DNA of 64,000 nt from Brachionus manjavacas (Eukaryota > Rotifera > Eurotatoria > Ploima > Brachionidae): positions 1,409,501 through 1,473,500 of the forward strand of contig JAHQIY010000005.1 of the NCBI GenBank assembly GCA_019054805.1, read 5' to 3'. Positions within the stretch are counted from its first letter, which is position 1, and each line of letters starts with the position of its first letter. The notes below the pieces were generated by a model, which was not told where the DNA came from, did not search any database, and saw only the letters and a program-made list of their open reading frames with translations. A program made the translations under genes and the position numbers. Shown in pieces: positions 1-13,170 of this stretch.

Positions 1-188
1 AAAAGTACAGAGAATTTTACCTTTCTTGATTTAAGCTAAAATATTTATAAATTTAGCCATATTTAGGCCTAAATTAAAGATTAAAAAAATTTAACTAATT
101 TATATAAAATATTTTGAAAAGCAAAATATTTTAAAATAAAATTTAATTCTTAATTCTAACTGAAAATTATTAAATTTTTACAATAAAG

Positions 189-3100
189 GCCTTTTCAACC
201 TTTTATACTGAGCGTTCTAAAACCATTCAATGATTTAGCACTATCGGATTCAAAATATTCGAAAATTTTCAAAACTAAATCACAAAAACAAACCTATTAC
301 ATGGAAAATATTATTAAGTACCAAACACATAATGTCACTGTATCTACATTACTCAATTGCCATTTAACTGTACTTCCATTCAAGCTTTTTTTTGAAAATT
401 TATACAAATTTAACGAAATAGCCTATAAATTGGACTATTTAATAGACGAATATGAGCACTTGGAAAAAGCGTATATTCTTAAACAGCTAAATTTGGTAAT
501 CAGACAAACTGGTTTATTAAATATGAACCGAAACGTCGAAGACTTGACTTTTTACTCATCAGATGAGACGTCTTCCATGGATCAATCAATCAGCATTGAC
601 CAATTACATGAGCAAAAATTTTACTTGGCCCTTCTCTATTTACCAAAACTAATTTTCGACATGAGCGACCCAAAAAAGAATTTTTTGTCCCAGTCTATCT
701 GCGTGGGAAACGAGTCCTATGAATTGATTATTCAATATTTAATCAATCTATTCGAAAATCCCAACACTTGTGTCAACTCTTTCTTGTTCTTGTTCAGCAA
801 ACTAACAAAATTTTTATCCAAAAATGAGATCCAAAAAAAATTTCTTCCAATTTTGCTTTCAGTTCTTAACATTGTTGACTTGAGCGAAACGATGGGTATT
901 GATTTTCGCCGTGATGACGACAAAATTAAATTCTGCAAACTGTTTGATTATACTTTTATAAATGAGCTGAGAATAATTTTCGGTTTGGATGTTTTTTTGG
1001 GCCAAATATTTCCATTTTTGATCGAGGCGATTTCCGGCTTTAAAGATTTCGATTTCGACTCATCCTCGACAAAATTGGACAATATATCCACAATAGCGTT
1101 CAATTGTTTTCAAAGGGTTATAACAACCCTTGGACCTGTTCTAACTTGCAAATTTTGTTGCAACGATCTTTTTAAAATGCTTGCCATTTGTTACATGAAC
1201 CAAAAATGTCTCATTCGAATAGAAAACTGTGACAACCCGTTAAACAGTTGTCACCCGATTGAAGGAGACCGCTTTGCCAATTTGATACTGGAATCTCTCA
1301 AGACTGTGGCTATGTTTTATGGAGAGCAAGTCATTGTGGTACAATATCTACCTTATGTATCAAACACTGTAAGAAATTCTATTTTTTATTAAAAATTTTT
1401 TAAATAATTTTTTTGAAAAATTCAAAATCTGAACATTTAAATTTAAATTTTAAATATTCAAAAAACATCATTATAAAAAGTTTTAAAACTATTTTTTAAT
1501 TAAGATTTTGAAAAAAGTTTATTTAATTTAAACCTTAATTTAAAAAAAATATATTCTTTGTCTTATATCAGTACAATATGATACTCTTTTGAGGATAGAA
1601 TAAAAAAAAGGTACATGTAATTTTTTTTATGAATACATTTTCATATTTTAATATTTTCTAATTAATTTTTGAACAATATTTCAGAAAATTTCTATTTTAG
1701 ATTCCAAAAGACACTTTGAATTTTTAGATTAATTTCTGATGCTCAATGATCAGATCAAATAGTAATTTTTAAATATATTGTCATTTCTTCAATATAATTA
1801 ATGCAAAGATATATTTTTGTATTTAACATACTACGCTAACATGCTTTTTTGCATACTTTTGTAGATATAACAAAGTATGGCAAGTTTTTTTTTCTATTTT
1901 ACATTTTTAGAAATAATTGCGTAATTAAATTTCAAATTTTAACATGCTTAAGCATTGAGTTTAAATTAAACAACGTAATTTCAAAATTTCAATAAAGTTA
2001 AATAGAAAAAAAAACTTGCCGTATGTTAAAATCAAAAATTAAACTTTGCCATAATCCTAATTTGCATAAAAATTTCTTAATTAAAACTTGATTAAATTGA
2101 TCATAAACTCCAAAGTTTTCTTTTTAAATATAAATTTTTTTGTTAAATTTCTAAATATTGCACAAAAAACATTAGAAAATAAAAATTGTGAAAATTTAAA
2201 ATTATTTAAATTCTGATAAACAGTATAAATTTTATTTTTTATTTTTATTTTTAAATATTAAATTAAGATTTTTGATATTTTTAATAATTCCTAAACATCA
2301 TCTTAATATAATGTGAAGATTTGATTCGAAAATGTATTTGCTTCTTTAATGAATTCAAATATAATTATATTAATGTCAATTTCAGTAATTGATTAAATAG
2401 AAGAAAATTTTTAGGCCTGAATTTTTTTCATATTTAAAAAGATTGAAAAATTTTCATTTTTTATTTAACCTTAAATAACACTTTCACATCTTATTTGTTT
2501 TTACAGAAATATTTTTAAAATTTTAAATTTTTTAATATTTTTCAAAATTATAGGATTAAAAAATTGAATCTTTCAGTATTTAAAAGTTAATAAATTTAAT
2601 CTTTTCATCAAACCTTAATATTTAGATTTTCAAAGAATCAGATTTTTTTCAAAAATGCATAAGTCAAGGTTTAATTACCTAAAAAATTGACTTTTATGTT
2701 AGAGAAGAATTTAAAATGTGAAAATTTTCATGTAAATGCTAATTATATTTTGTTTTGCTTAAAAGGTTTCTGCTTGTACAAGTAGGCTTTCGAGTCGTCT
2801 GGAGGCCTCGTTATTAGCTGGAATGGTTCTTGTTAATTTTTCGATGAATTATGTCGACCTTAAACTATTAATGGATGAACTTGGAGTAAAATTTTTAATC
2901 AAACTTGACTTTTTAAATGATAAAATTTTTTTTCTTAAGTATGTAATAAGTCAAATTTTGATACCAGTGATTAAACTATACTCTAATATGAAAATAAAGT
3001 TTCCAAACGGGTACTTAATGCGGCAAGCATTAGCTTTCAAAACTCTGGACATTATTTTAATATTGAGTCTACGGATAGGACTTGAGCAAACTCGCATCCT

Positions 3101-6100
3101 TATGAAAGAAGTTTTGAAATATTTTTTTGATAGCTTTAGTCAAGTTAGATTCAATATAATGAATCCAAGTGTGTTTCCTTCGAAACCTATTCAAATTAAA
3201 AGTGAATCAAGGTACAGCAGCAAGGCATCTTTTTTGAAACCTCGCGTTTCGATCATGTCTTTTAATCAACGAAGCAGCAAGCAGGAGTTAGCATTAGCAA
3301 GCGATGAAGATGACTATTTAAAAGTTTCGGTAGACTTGTCCAATAATTCAGCAGGAAAAGGCATAGAGCTTAGTTCAAGTGGAACTAAATTCAGAACACA
3401 AAGTTTTGGCTTATTAAGTTTGAACAACGAAGACGATTCTGATCAACCAGATAATTCAGAGTTACAAGAAAGTGCCTTTGAAAATTCTACAAGCAGTTTT
3501 GGCTCAAACGAAGAGATGGTGAATACGTTCACTTGTGAGCTAGCTCATACAGCTTATCTTGGAATTTCTAGACTTACAAGCGGGTAGCAAGACTCTAGCT
3601 TATTTACTTATTTAAATTGATTTTATATTTTTAAAATTCACTAAAGAAATTACATCGATAATATACTTGCAAATGGAGACTTGATTCATAAGATGTGTCT
3701 TCTAAATGAACAAGCATCCAAACAATCAATTAAAACCCAACCCCTGAGTATAAAATGTAAGAATTTTATTTTTTACTAAAATTAAATTAAAAAATACATT
3801 TAAAAATTAAATCAATTTTTTTTTCGCTTTTTGTCCTTAATTTTAGAATCATACAAAAAAGCATATGGCAAGTTTTTTTTCTATTTAACCATTTTGAAAT
3901 TACATTGTTTCATTAAAACTCAATAATTAAGCATGTTAAAATTTGAAATAAAATTTCGCAATTATTTTTAAAGTGTAAAATAGAAAAAAAAAACTTGCCA
4001 TTTAAAATTTAAGGAATATATTTGATGAAGGTGTTGTGAAAAAATATCATTAATTTAATAATATTTACCTGCAGTGATTCACGGTTAACTCAACCTCGTA
4101 GGGACTTGAGAAAAAGTTTGAATTAATCGTCTACTAACCGTAACAAGGCAAAATAACCAAAAATATAGCAAAATTTTTTTTCTTTATTATAATGGGATAT
4201 ACTTTCGATTTTTTTTGTCTAATAGGAATTTTTAATTTATTACTTCTAAATTAATTTTGAAAAAAAGTTTTTTAAATGAGATATTTTTTTACTAAATTAC
4301 TTTTTTAAGCATTTTTTAATTCAGTTTTTTTTTGTAAAGTCCATGGGACGAATATTTTGAATTAATAAATTATCTTATTTCTTTTTAAATAAAGGCTAGA
4401 GGCTTTTTACAGTCTCACTTTTTTACGCATTTTAAATGTATAATAAAAGTCTGGGATAAGTGAGAGTTTGTTTCAAAATAAAAATTAAAAAATATAATAT
4501 TCAAATGATATTATTTAAATGATTTTTATCTAAAAGAATTAATACATCGAAAGAGCTGATTAAGATTGTTTTATTTTTGCTTTCAAATCCTTTAAATTAA
4601 TAAAATGTTTAATAAATTATAGATAAAAATTAAAAAATTCACTATCTTAAGAAATTGGAAAAGTCAAGTTTGAATGAAATATTGGTTTAAGTACTTAATG
4701 AAAAACACGAATTAATAGATTTCTTATAGGATTTGAGATTTTTAATTAAAAATGATATTCTATAGGAGAAAAAAAATTTTGTTTGCGAGCGTAGTGATCA
4801 AAAGAGGAAAAGGGAATAATTGCGGGATAGATTATCAACTCGATACGGTAACCTCTGTTTCAGATTGGAGCCATTACTCAAAAAGGTACTATAAAGGGAG
4901 ATGAACGCCCCCCATTATCCGCTAGGATAGAAAAACGACAATTTTATTATTAGTATTAAGTATTGCAAAATAATTGATATTTACAAAATTAAAATATTGA
5001 ATAGAAATTTAAAAAAAAATAAATGGATGAAGGAATAAATAAGTTATTCAATTTTCACATGCAATCATTAAATATTGATAATTTGAATATACAATAAAAA
5101 ATACACAATTTAAAGCAAACAGTTTTTATAATAGCGTGTTAGTTTCTTTTAACTCTAATTTTTGATTTTATCACTCAAATTTCACTTAGAGATTTTATTT
5201 TTATAGATAACATTTTAAAAATTCTCATCCTATTTAATAACACTGATTGACACAAAAATCTCAGATTAGTCTAAATTCTCTATTTTAAAAATATCTTCAA
5301 GAAAAATAAAAAAGGCTAATTGTATTGTATTCCAAGCGATGGTCTTTTTTTCTTATTTAATTTCGGCCTATTCGGTTGTCGGCAAAAAAACTATTTACTT
5401 AAATTAGTAAATATTGAAATTTAATTTGATTTTATAAAATGTTTAAAAAATTTAAATGTCTCGCAAAATTTCATTTCTGAGCATTTACTAAGCTTTTAAT
5501 GAGCTTCTTCATCTTTTTTGGTCATCGCATTCGCAAATAATTCTTGTTCAAAATTATTTAATTAAATATTTGATTTCTAGAAAAGAAATTTTCGAGTTCA
5601 ATACTTCTTTTTTTTAACTCGAGAAAAATAAATAGAGAATTGAGAATTCATCACGCGAAAATTAAACTAAACAAAATATAAATAATTTAGAAAATAGAAT
5701 ATTTGATAGGAAAATTACGAAATATGAAAAATAATTTTTTCATTTTGTATTTTAGGTGATGCAATTAAGATACAATGTTGACAAAAAAAATAAGAAAATG
5801 GTATTCTTTTATGACGGTCAGGTCAATTTCGAAGGGAAATCATAAATTTTCTTTTTTAATTGAATTTAAAAAACTGTCAATTGAAAACAAAATTAACCAA
5901 ATTTTTTTTTTAATTCTTTTAAAAAATATTTTAAAAAAGTTAAATGCAGTTCATGTATTTATTAATTGTTCAATATAACTATTAAATAATTCAAGAAAAA
6001 GATTCTCCAAGTAAAAAAAAAGAATATATTCTTAATAAAAATAAAAGCAAAGCAAAAACTATGTATGATTTAAATTATTTCTATTGTTTACGGGTTTTAA

Positions 6101-7549
6101 AAAAAATAAAAATTTAGACCTTATCTAAAATTTTGCGTTTTAATGCTGCTTTGACTTGAAAGAATTTTAAATTTTTCTTTATTAGCAAGAGAGTCCGAAA
6201 CGAGGAGTTCAACTGGAATTAGCATAACAAGCTTTCAGAGCCAAAGAACCAAATTTTCGAACTCACAAAGCACATCATATGGCTCATCTTTTAGCGAGCA
6301 TGTAAGCATCAGTGGAAATCAAATTCAAATAAATTCTGATGATCTCAGTCCGACGCGGGAAGATTCAAAAATTTCAATAATTGGCAGCAAGTTAACTTTG
6401 AAATTTAGTGAAAATAACCTAAGAGAGTAAAAAACTTTTTTTAACTTAAAAATTTTATTTTGTTCACCTTAAAATTTGAATCTTAAGACAGAAATCAAAG
6501 CTGGATACTTCTAGACATCTGAGTGAAAATTGGCTTGCTTATTGGGAAAATGAGATTCGGTCTAGTTCCAAGGGGAATCTTTTCGATTTTAAACACATTG
6601 GTCTTTTAACCTTATCTGGACACACAAACGCGGTTAAATGCATATATTCTTTGGACAATGAGTCTTCGTTCATTAGCGGAAGCAAGGACAAAACAGTTAA
6701 ATTATGGTCACTTAAACTTCACGGCGGGAACAAGAAAAACCAGCAAACTTGCCAATGGACTTACAATCATCATAAAAAGCCAATAAACAGTTTATTATTT
6801 TTAGACAGCCTTAGAATGTGCGTTTCTTGTGACGGCTCAGTGCATGTATGGAATCCCTTTGCTGGTAAAAAAATGTTCCAATTTGATAATCCGACAGTAA
6901 CCTGCATGTCAAATTTAAGTTCGCCTTCGAGTTCTTTTGTGGTGGCTACAGTTGATAATTATGTTAGGTTTATAGACCTGAGAACAAAATCGTATGCATT
7001 TGAATTGAGGACTTGTTACGCACCATCCGGCTCTATCAAAAGTATTGCAACCACTGACAATTTGCTTTTAGTTGGTTTTTCAACTGGACTAATGAGCTTG
7101 ATTGACATGAGGACAGGATGGATTCAGGAATCGTGCAAGACTTTAGATAATGAAATTTTACAATTAAAATTTTTTTCAAATGATCGATTTTTATGCTCCT
7201 ACAGTGACGGTTCAATTACTTTATCGTCAATTAAGGACAAAGTTCAGGTACAAAGTATTATAAAGTGCTATAGTGAACCTGTGCCATTCATAAGCGTAAA
7301 TCAAAATCAATTGATTACTTCTACGTCATCAAACAAAATTGGAATACATTCAGATATTGACAAGGCGAGTCAAGTAAATTTTTTAATAAAAAATTTCCAA
7401 AAATTTTAATTTTTATTCAGATTCCATATTCGGTGAATAAATTGCAACCAGACATTTTCAAAGGTGTCATTACTAGTCAGACTTATTTACCTTTAAATCG
7501 TTTGCTATTGCTTGGTTCAGATACTGGTGATATAAAGCTAATTTGTTGA
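189..7549 (+). CDS. WDR81: WDR81-like protein, 3' part of gene (six exons in window)
   Basis: Exons inferred from open frame, GT/AG sites and phase: about 189-1368, 2766-3583, 3647-3756, 6186-6426, 6488-7373, 7421-7549 (TGA). All phases join without a stop. The first exon reads through position 301 (Met) up to an AG near 187-188, so it is internal; the BEACH-domain end lies off the left edge. The first two exons match the alpha-helical middle region of WDR81 (landmarks LGPVLTCKFC, QYLPYVSNT, SRLSSRLEASLLAG). The fifth exon carries RHLSENWLAYWENEI and then WD40 repeats (GHTNAVKCI, SGSKDKTVKLW, SCDGSVHVWNPFAGK, SNKIG), ending LLLLGSDTGDIKLIC. In animals WDR81 works with WDR91 to restrain endosomal PI3K and is involved in aggregate clearance; that role is family knowledge. 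A serine/acid-rich linker (exons 2-4) looks poorly conserved. Introns 1 and 3 are long (1.4 and 2.4 kb) and carry MITEs; the others are 47-63 bp. The family call is firm; exact exon borders are inferred. Confidence 0.88.
1878..2021. mobile_element. MITE copy 1 (TGGCAAG ends) in WDR81 intron 1
   Basis: About 144 bp element whose ends are inverted repeats: TGGCAAG followed by a T run and CTATTT on the left, and AAATAG, an A run and CTTGCC on the right. The reverse complement of the element at 3866-4000 matches it along its whole length, including the interior ACATGCTTAA. No coding capacity. Target duplication is unclear. Confidence 0.75.
3866..4000. mobile_element. MITE copy 2 (TGGCAAG ends) in WDR81 intron 3
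   Basis: About 135 bp, same family as the element at 1878-2021 but in opposite orientation (interior TTAAGCATGT is the reverse complement of copy 1). Terminal inverted repeats TGGCAAG plus T run and CTATTT are both intact. Lies just downstream of the exon at 3647-3756. Confidence 0.75.
4814..4934. repeat. Dispersed ~120 bp repeat, copy 1 (intron 3 of WDR81)
   Basis: A GC-richer island in very AT-rich intron. It shares several collinear blocks with 59215-59339: TAATTGCGG, CTCGAT, CAGAT.GGAGCC, CTCAAAAAGGTACTA, GGAGATGA and GCTAGGATAGAAAA. By eye about three quarters of bases agree. No ORF and no clear terminal repeats; could be a SINE or the end of a larger element. Confidence 0.6.
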
Positions 7550-10500
7550 CAAGGTTGACAAGGAAATTTTTAATTTAATATTTTAATTTTAATTGATTTA
7601 TTTATTTTTAATTCAAAAATTTGATTTTTACCAATAAACATTAAAGAAATAAATTTGAAAAAAAAATTTTTTTTTGTCAAAACTCTAAAATATTTAACTT
7701 AGTATATTTTTTAATGATTTATAAAAATTGCGACAAATTTTTTAAAGAGATTTATGATTAAAATAAAAAGTTAAAAATTTAATAAAATAAAGTTATTTCA
7801 TTATATAAAAATTGAGTTTTTTTAAAAGAAAAAAATTTTTCAAATGAAATTTTCAAATTAATTAAAAGTAAGGAATTATGATATCTTATTTTAGAAGTCT
7901 CTTTGATAATATAAAGATTAGCTGATCGACTTATAATAGGTGATACATAAAATATCGTAAACAATCAATAACTAATTAAATAAACCAAGTAAAAATCTAC
8001 AATCAATATTTTTTTAGGAAAAACTTTAGAGTTATTTGATTTGAAATTTTTTTTTTATTATAAAAAACTTTTAGCATTAATGATGATTAAAATATCTTAC
8101 CTTCAAATAACATTTTCAGGTTTGATTTATGCAAAAAATAAATCTCTATTCAAAGTTTAAAGAATTAAAGGTGATTTAATTTACTCATTATTCATAGTAA
8201 ATCAAAATTTTTTAAATTAAATTACCGTAAATGTATTCGAAATTTTAATTTTTTTTATACTTCAAAATAATGAGCTTAATTGATCACTCTAATTTTAAGT
8301 AATTTTAAAATCTCTTTTCTTAAAAGTTTTGAACATTATTACATTTAATTTTTTTAAAATGTCGTGAATAAAAAATCTGATGGTAGATAAAATTTTATTT
8401 GAGAAAATTTATTTTCCATATCTGAAAAGGCTTGTGATATGACACAGAGGTATTTGCAAGTTATTCTTTATAACTTTAGATTTTATAATTTTATCATTAA
8501 AATCACACAAGAAATCAAGCTTATTTTATTTTTACAGTATTTCAAATTTTTACGTTTTGCATTACAATTCTTGACATGAACATATTTTAATAAACAAATT
8601 TAATTTATTATTTTCTTTTGCAGAATACCACTTCAAAATTTTCTTGTAACTAAAACCTCTTTTTGAAATATGTTTAAAATAACATTTTGATGTAGAAAGA
8701 CTGGATTTAACTTACAAACAGAACATGTAGGTTAATTGCACTCATCTATACACATTTTCCAAATTGGTTTAATCAACCCCTTTTTTAAGTCGATTGTTCT
8801 CTTTCAAATTTTTCACTTTTACTTTTCTCTCTTTTATTTTTTTGTCCTTAATTATTGCATGTTTTATTAGTATTTTTTTTAAAAGTTAATTTTTCCAACA
8901 ATTTTATATTCTAGCCTTTAAACATATATATTGATCTTGATTTTTAAATTGCTCTGTTATAAGAAAATTTAAAATTTTCTATTAAATACAAATATGAAAA
9001 TACGAGCAGAACGGTTTGATGAATGAGATTAAAGCTTAGAGTTATAATGCTTTATAATCTTACTAATAGGGTGAGTGCAAAAATACTAGGTCTAACAACA
9101 TTATGTTGACCAAAGAGAAATTTTGGTAAAGTTGTATATATGTCTTAGTTTTTATGACAATTCAAAACAGGGTTAAATTGTATGAATCCTTGAATACCAG
9201 ATATAATAGTTATCTTTTTGTCTTGAAAATTTTTTTTTCTAAGCCACTTGGTTGTGATGATTCCACTAGCTTGCTTCTTTTCAGTCTAAATTTTGAATAA
9301 AGATCCATTTCTAATCAAAAATGAATAAATGTTCATCAAAGAGAGCTCTTTAAATATTTAGAAGAAGAATTTGAATATCATTGAATATCAGAAGAAGAAA
9401 AATCATTTGGGACATGATCTGTTAATTTTTTTAATTTATAAACTTAAGGTAACTAGATGGAAGCGGTCGGTCTTAAAGAAAAGAATTCAATTTAAATATT
9501 AAAAAATAAAAATTATTAAAAATTAATTGAAATTAAACATTTTTCAATACATAAGTGTAAAAATTAATAAGTGCTTTGAAATACTTGTTGCTAATTTTTT
9601 TTATACTTTTGTCTATTTTGGATTTAACATGTAAAATAAGTAAAAATTCTTGAAATATTAACTAAGGCGAGCAAATTTTATCCAAAAAACTATCTAGAAA
9701 AATGAAAAATATTCAGCATTGTAGGATTTGACTAAATTTTTCTAGTTACCAGCGACACATATTTTAAATGAGACACGACTGTGATATATGCAAGTGAATA
9801 TATAAGGATTGCTTAGTTTAGTTATGTAAAGGGCATTCTGATGTCTCCTATTTTTAGACTCTTTAATCATTCCAAAGCTTTTTGTTAAAAAAATTACTGG
9901 GGGTAATAATTCATGATTCATCAAATAAACTTGAATAATGCACGTTTTACCTTGGATAAAAACACAGAATATATTTTTTCTGTTAGATTTAGCACACCAC
10001 CTTGTTGATTAAAAATAAGCTTTTAGAATATGTGCCCAGTATTAATGATTTATGCTCAAATAGCTAAGATATCGGTCAGAAACGATGACCAATTTACTCT
10101 TCTTTTATTTATTTATTTATTCAATGAACGCCTTGTAGGCGATGTAAAAAAAAAATTTAAATAAAATTAAAAATTTAAAGACAAAATAAGAGCAGCATTC
10201 GTTAATTTTAAATTTAAATTTAAATGTTTATATTTATTTTATTATCTATAGGAAGGAGGAAGTTAAAAAAATTTTTCCTGAAAATATAAAAAATAAATTT
10301 ATGGGATTTTTCGGGCAAAAATTCCAAATCTGATATCGAAATTAAAAAGATTTGATAATGTGGAAGTTTTTTAGATAAAAACAGCAAAAATTTATGCCAA
10401 TTTAGAGAGAATTCATTCTTAGATTTGTATTATTTCAAAATAAAGTTAATTTAAAGTATTGAAATCTTTTTAATTAAGATTAAAGAAAATTTTCAGATAA

Positions 10501-13170
10501 TAAAATTTCACTCAACATGATCTTCTGCTTTAAAAAGCCATTTTTTCATCAAAATTGAGAAATTAAATTATTTCAATATTTGTCAAGTTTAATCTTTTAA
10601 TAAATTTAGATTAAACTTATTCTTGGAGTCATTGAGATTTACCGAAAGAATGATTCTTTCCGATTTGTGTTTTTTTTAACGCTCCATATAAAGCAAAAAA
10701 AATAATTTCCTAATCCGACGAACAACAATATTATTTTATTGATTGAGAAATAGAACAATAGGTATGTAGAAAAACACAAATTTGATTAAATTTTAAAAAA
10801 TATTTCGAGAATGATTTCAGCTTTTGTTATTTTAAAACTTTATTAGTTTAAATCCAATTCTAAGACCGTAGGTACCGCGAGGCCTGAACTCTCAAATTGA
10901 ATTCGATTAGAAAATTTTCACTTTCAATATTATTTTTGTTAATTATTTATTAACACTTTAAGACGTTCTCGAAGAGAGAAAGAAAAGAGAAAGAGGCAAA
11001 ACGAGCATAAGAAAAATATTTCAAGTTTATTTTAGTTGAAACAATAACAAACAAAACTAGTTATTTAATTGATCATCAAGCAAAAAATAACAATTTAATT
11101 TAAATTTATAAACTATTTATTTATTTCGATTATTTGCAATATTTTTTAACTTAATATTTTTTTAAAAGAAAAGAACTATTTTTTTCTGTTCAAACAGAAT
11201 CGATCAATAAAAAGGGGAAAAAAAACTCAACAAAAATTATTTGCTTATATGAAATCGATTTTGAAAATATTTTTTATTAAATATTTCTATCAGGAACTTG
11301 TTGAACGAATCACAATTTTGTTAAAGTGTGTTTGTGTATTCCCAGTAAAATAAAATTTAGAAAGAACCATTATTTGTTTTATTTAAATTCTCTTTTTTTT
11401 CCATTTTCAAAAACTTTTCAGATCGAGAAAATAATTGTGAAGAAAATAAAATAAATTAGAAATTTGCAAATAATGGTATAATGACAGTGTAAGGATAATG
11501 GAACGTTTTTTAAATAAATGATAAGTTTTGGTTTTAAAAATTGAGGATTTAAATTTATAATTCTTTTTGAGAATGGAAAAATTGTAATAGAAAAAAGCTT
11601 TTAAAAATGGAATCTTCAATTAATTCCTGTTTAAATATTAATCCGCAATTTTGGCTAAAAAAATATATTTAATTTATAAAGAGGCTTTGGTTTAGACTGT
11701 TAGTTCATTTGAAAGGTTTGTGTTAAGTTTTTTTGGTGGGCTTTTGAACCTTGTTAATTGAAAGAAGTTCTGTTTTGAGGAAAAATATGGAAAGAAGGGA
11801 ATTTTTTTTTAAATAAAAGGGATAACATTTTTCCAGAGAAAATAATTAAAAAAAAAAAAAATTCGATAAAAGTATAAAGGGTTCATCATTTTTGTAATTC
11901 AATCTATAATCATTTATGCCTTTAAATTCATTATTTGCTACTTACCATTAACAATTCTAAATCAAAATTGTGAAAATACGAAAAAAATTAAAAAGTGATA
12001 TTAAAAAAAAAATTCATTTGTATTGTTGTTTCATTGAGAATCCAGTAAAATTATTTTTTATAAAAATAAAGCCATCGATTCACTTAAAATCAATTTTTTT
12101 TTATCAAAAACTCATCTTTTTTTGTTTATTTAAATTTAATAAAATGTTTTTCTATAGAATTTTTAATTTACATCTCAAGTTTTGATATGAAAATTGAAAA
12201 GAGAACAAAAAAGTTTTTGATTTTTTCTGGGGAAAAAAAATGTCTGTATTTATTTAACACTGTAAAGACCAAACTCAGAAAAAAAACTTTTTTAGAAAGC
12301 TAATTCCCGAAAAATCTCTTTTTAAATTTTGATAATTTTTATTTAATCTCAGTTAAATGAACAAAATAAAAAACACTTTTTAAAAGTCTAATAGAGCTTC
12401 CTTAACTAATACATAATAAAAGATCATGTAATTGTTTATCAACTTTTTCAGCTAATAAATGCATTTTAAAAGAATACATTGAGAACGCCTGAAAGATTCT
12501 TCTTTGTGAATTGGTTTCTATTTGGTTTTGAATGAATTGACCACAGTGGACGAGTTTTAAAGACTTTTCTCAACTTTATTTTTAACATTTGCTGATTTTT
12601 TTTCAAAAAAGTCTAAGGTAATGTTTAAATAAAGTGTTTGTGTTTGTGATAAGTCGTGTATCAAGGGTGTCAAGAGTGTAGTGTTACATCTAATAGTCTT
12701 ATGAGTGTTCATTTTCTTAGCAGAAGCCTTTGCAGCGAATGGAAACAATTTTCAAGACTTAGAAAAAGTTAATATTTTATTATTCTAATTTTCAATATTT
12801 TGCATTAGCTAAAAAAATAAACAAATGCGATAAAAAATTGAAATTCTTTAAAACAATAATTTATGAAACTAATACTTTTTCAACATAAGGTAAATCACAA
12901 AGAACATATTTTCTAAAGCATTATTTTATTGGTTTCTCTGCACAAAAATTAATTCATATGAAAAAGAAAAAATAAAAAATATTTTATTTAGACATACAGA
13001 AATCGCTATCGAATCACAATATTTTTAACTAGCACTCAAGCCAATCCATTAATTCAGCCAATAAATTATTTTGTTTATCTTTTATACAAATTATTTTTTC
13101 GCTAAGAAGTATATTTAAAACTTATTTTTTTCTAATCAATATATATATATTTTAGAATTGAGCAAAAAAA
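7550..13170. other. AT-rich intergenic region, no gene seen
   Basis: About 5.6 kb between the WDR81 stop and the forkhead gene. Only short, low-complexity open frames occur, none resembling a protein family. At about 10107-10160 there is a minus-strand LINE-like 3' end: on that strand a stem ACATCGCCTACAAGGCG is followed by a repeated ATAA tail. The stretch 9000-10150 is somewhat less AT-biased and may be decayed transposon. The last few hundred bases presumably hold the promoter of the forkhead gene. Confidence 0.5.

Noticed and set aside
5775..12748. Various 60-70 codon ORFs (5775, 7779, 9742, 11407, 11970, 12557)
   Set aside because: Lys/Phe/Ile/Asn-rich translations expected by chance at this base composition; no conserved motif.
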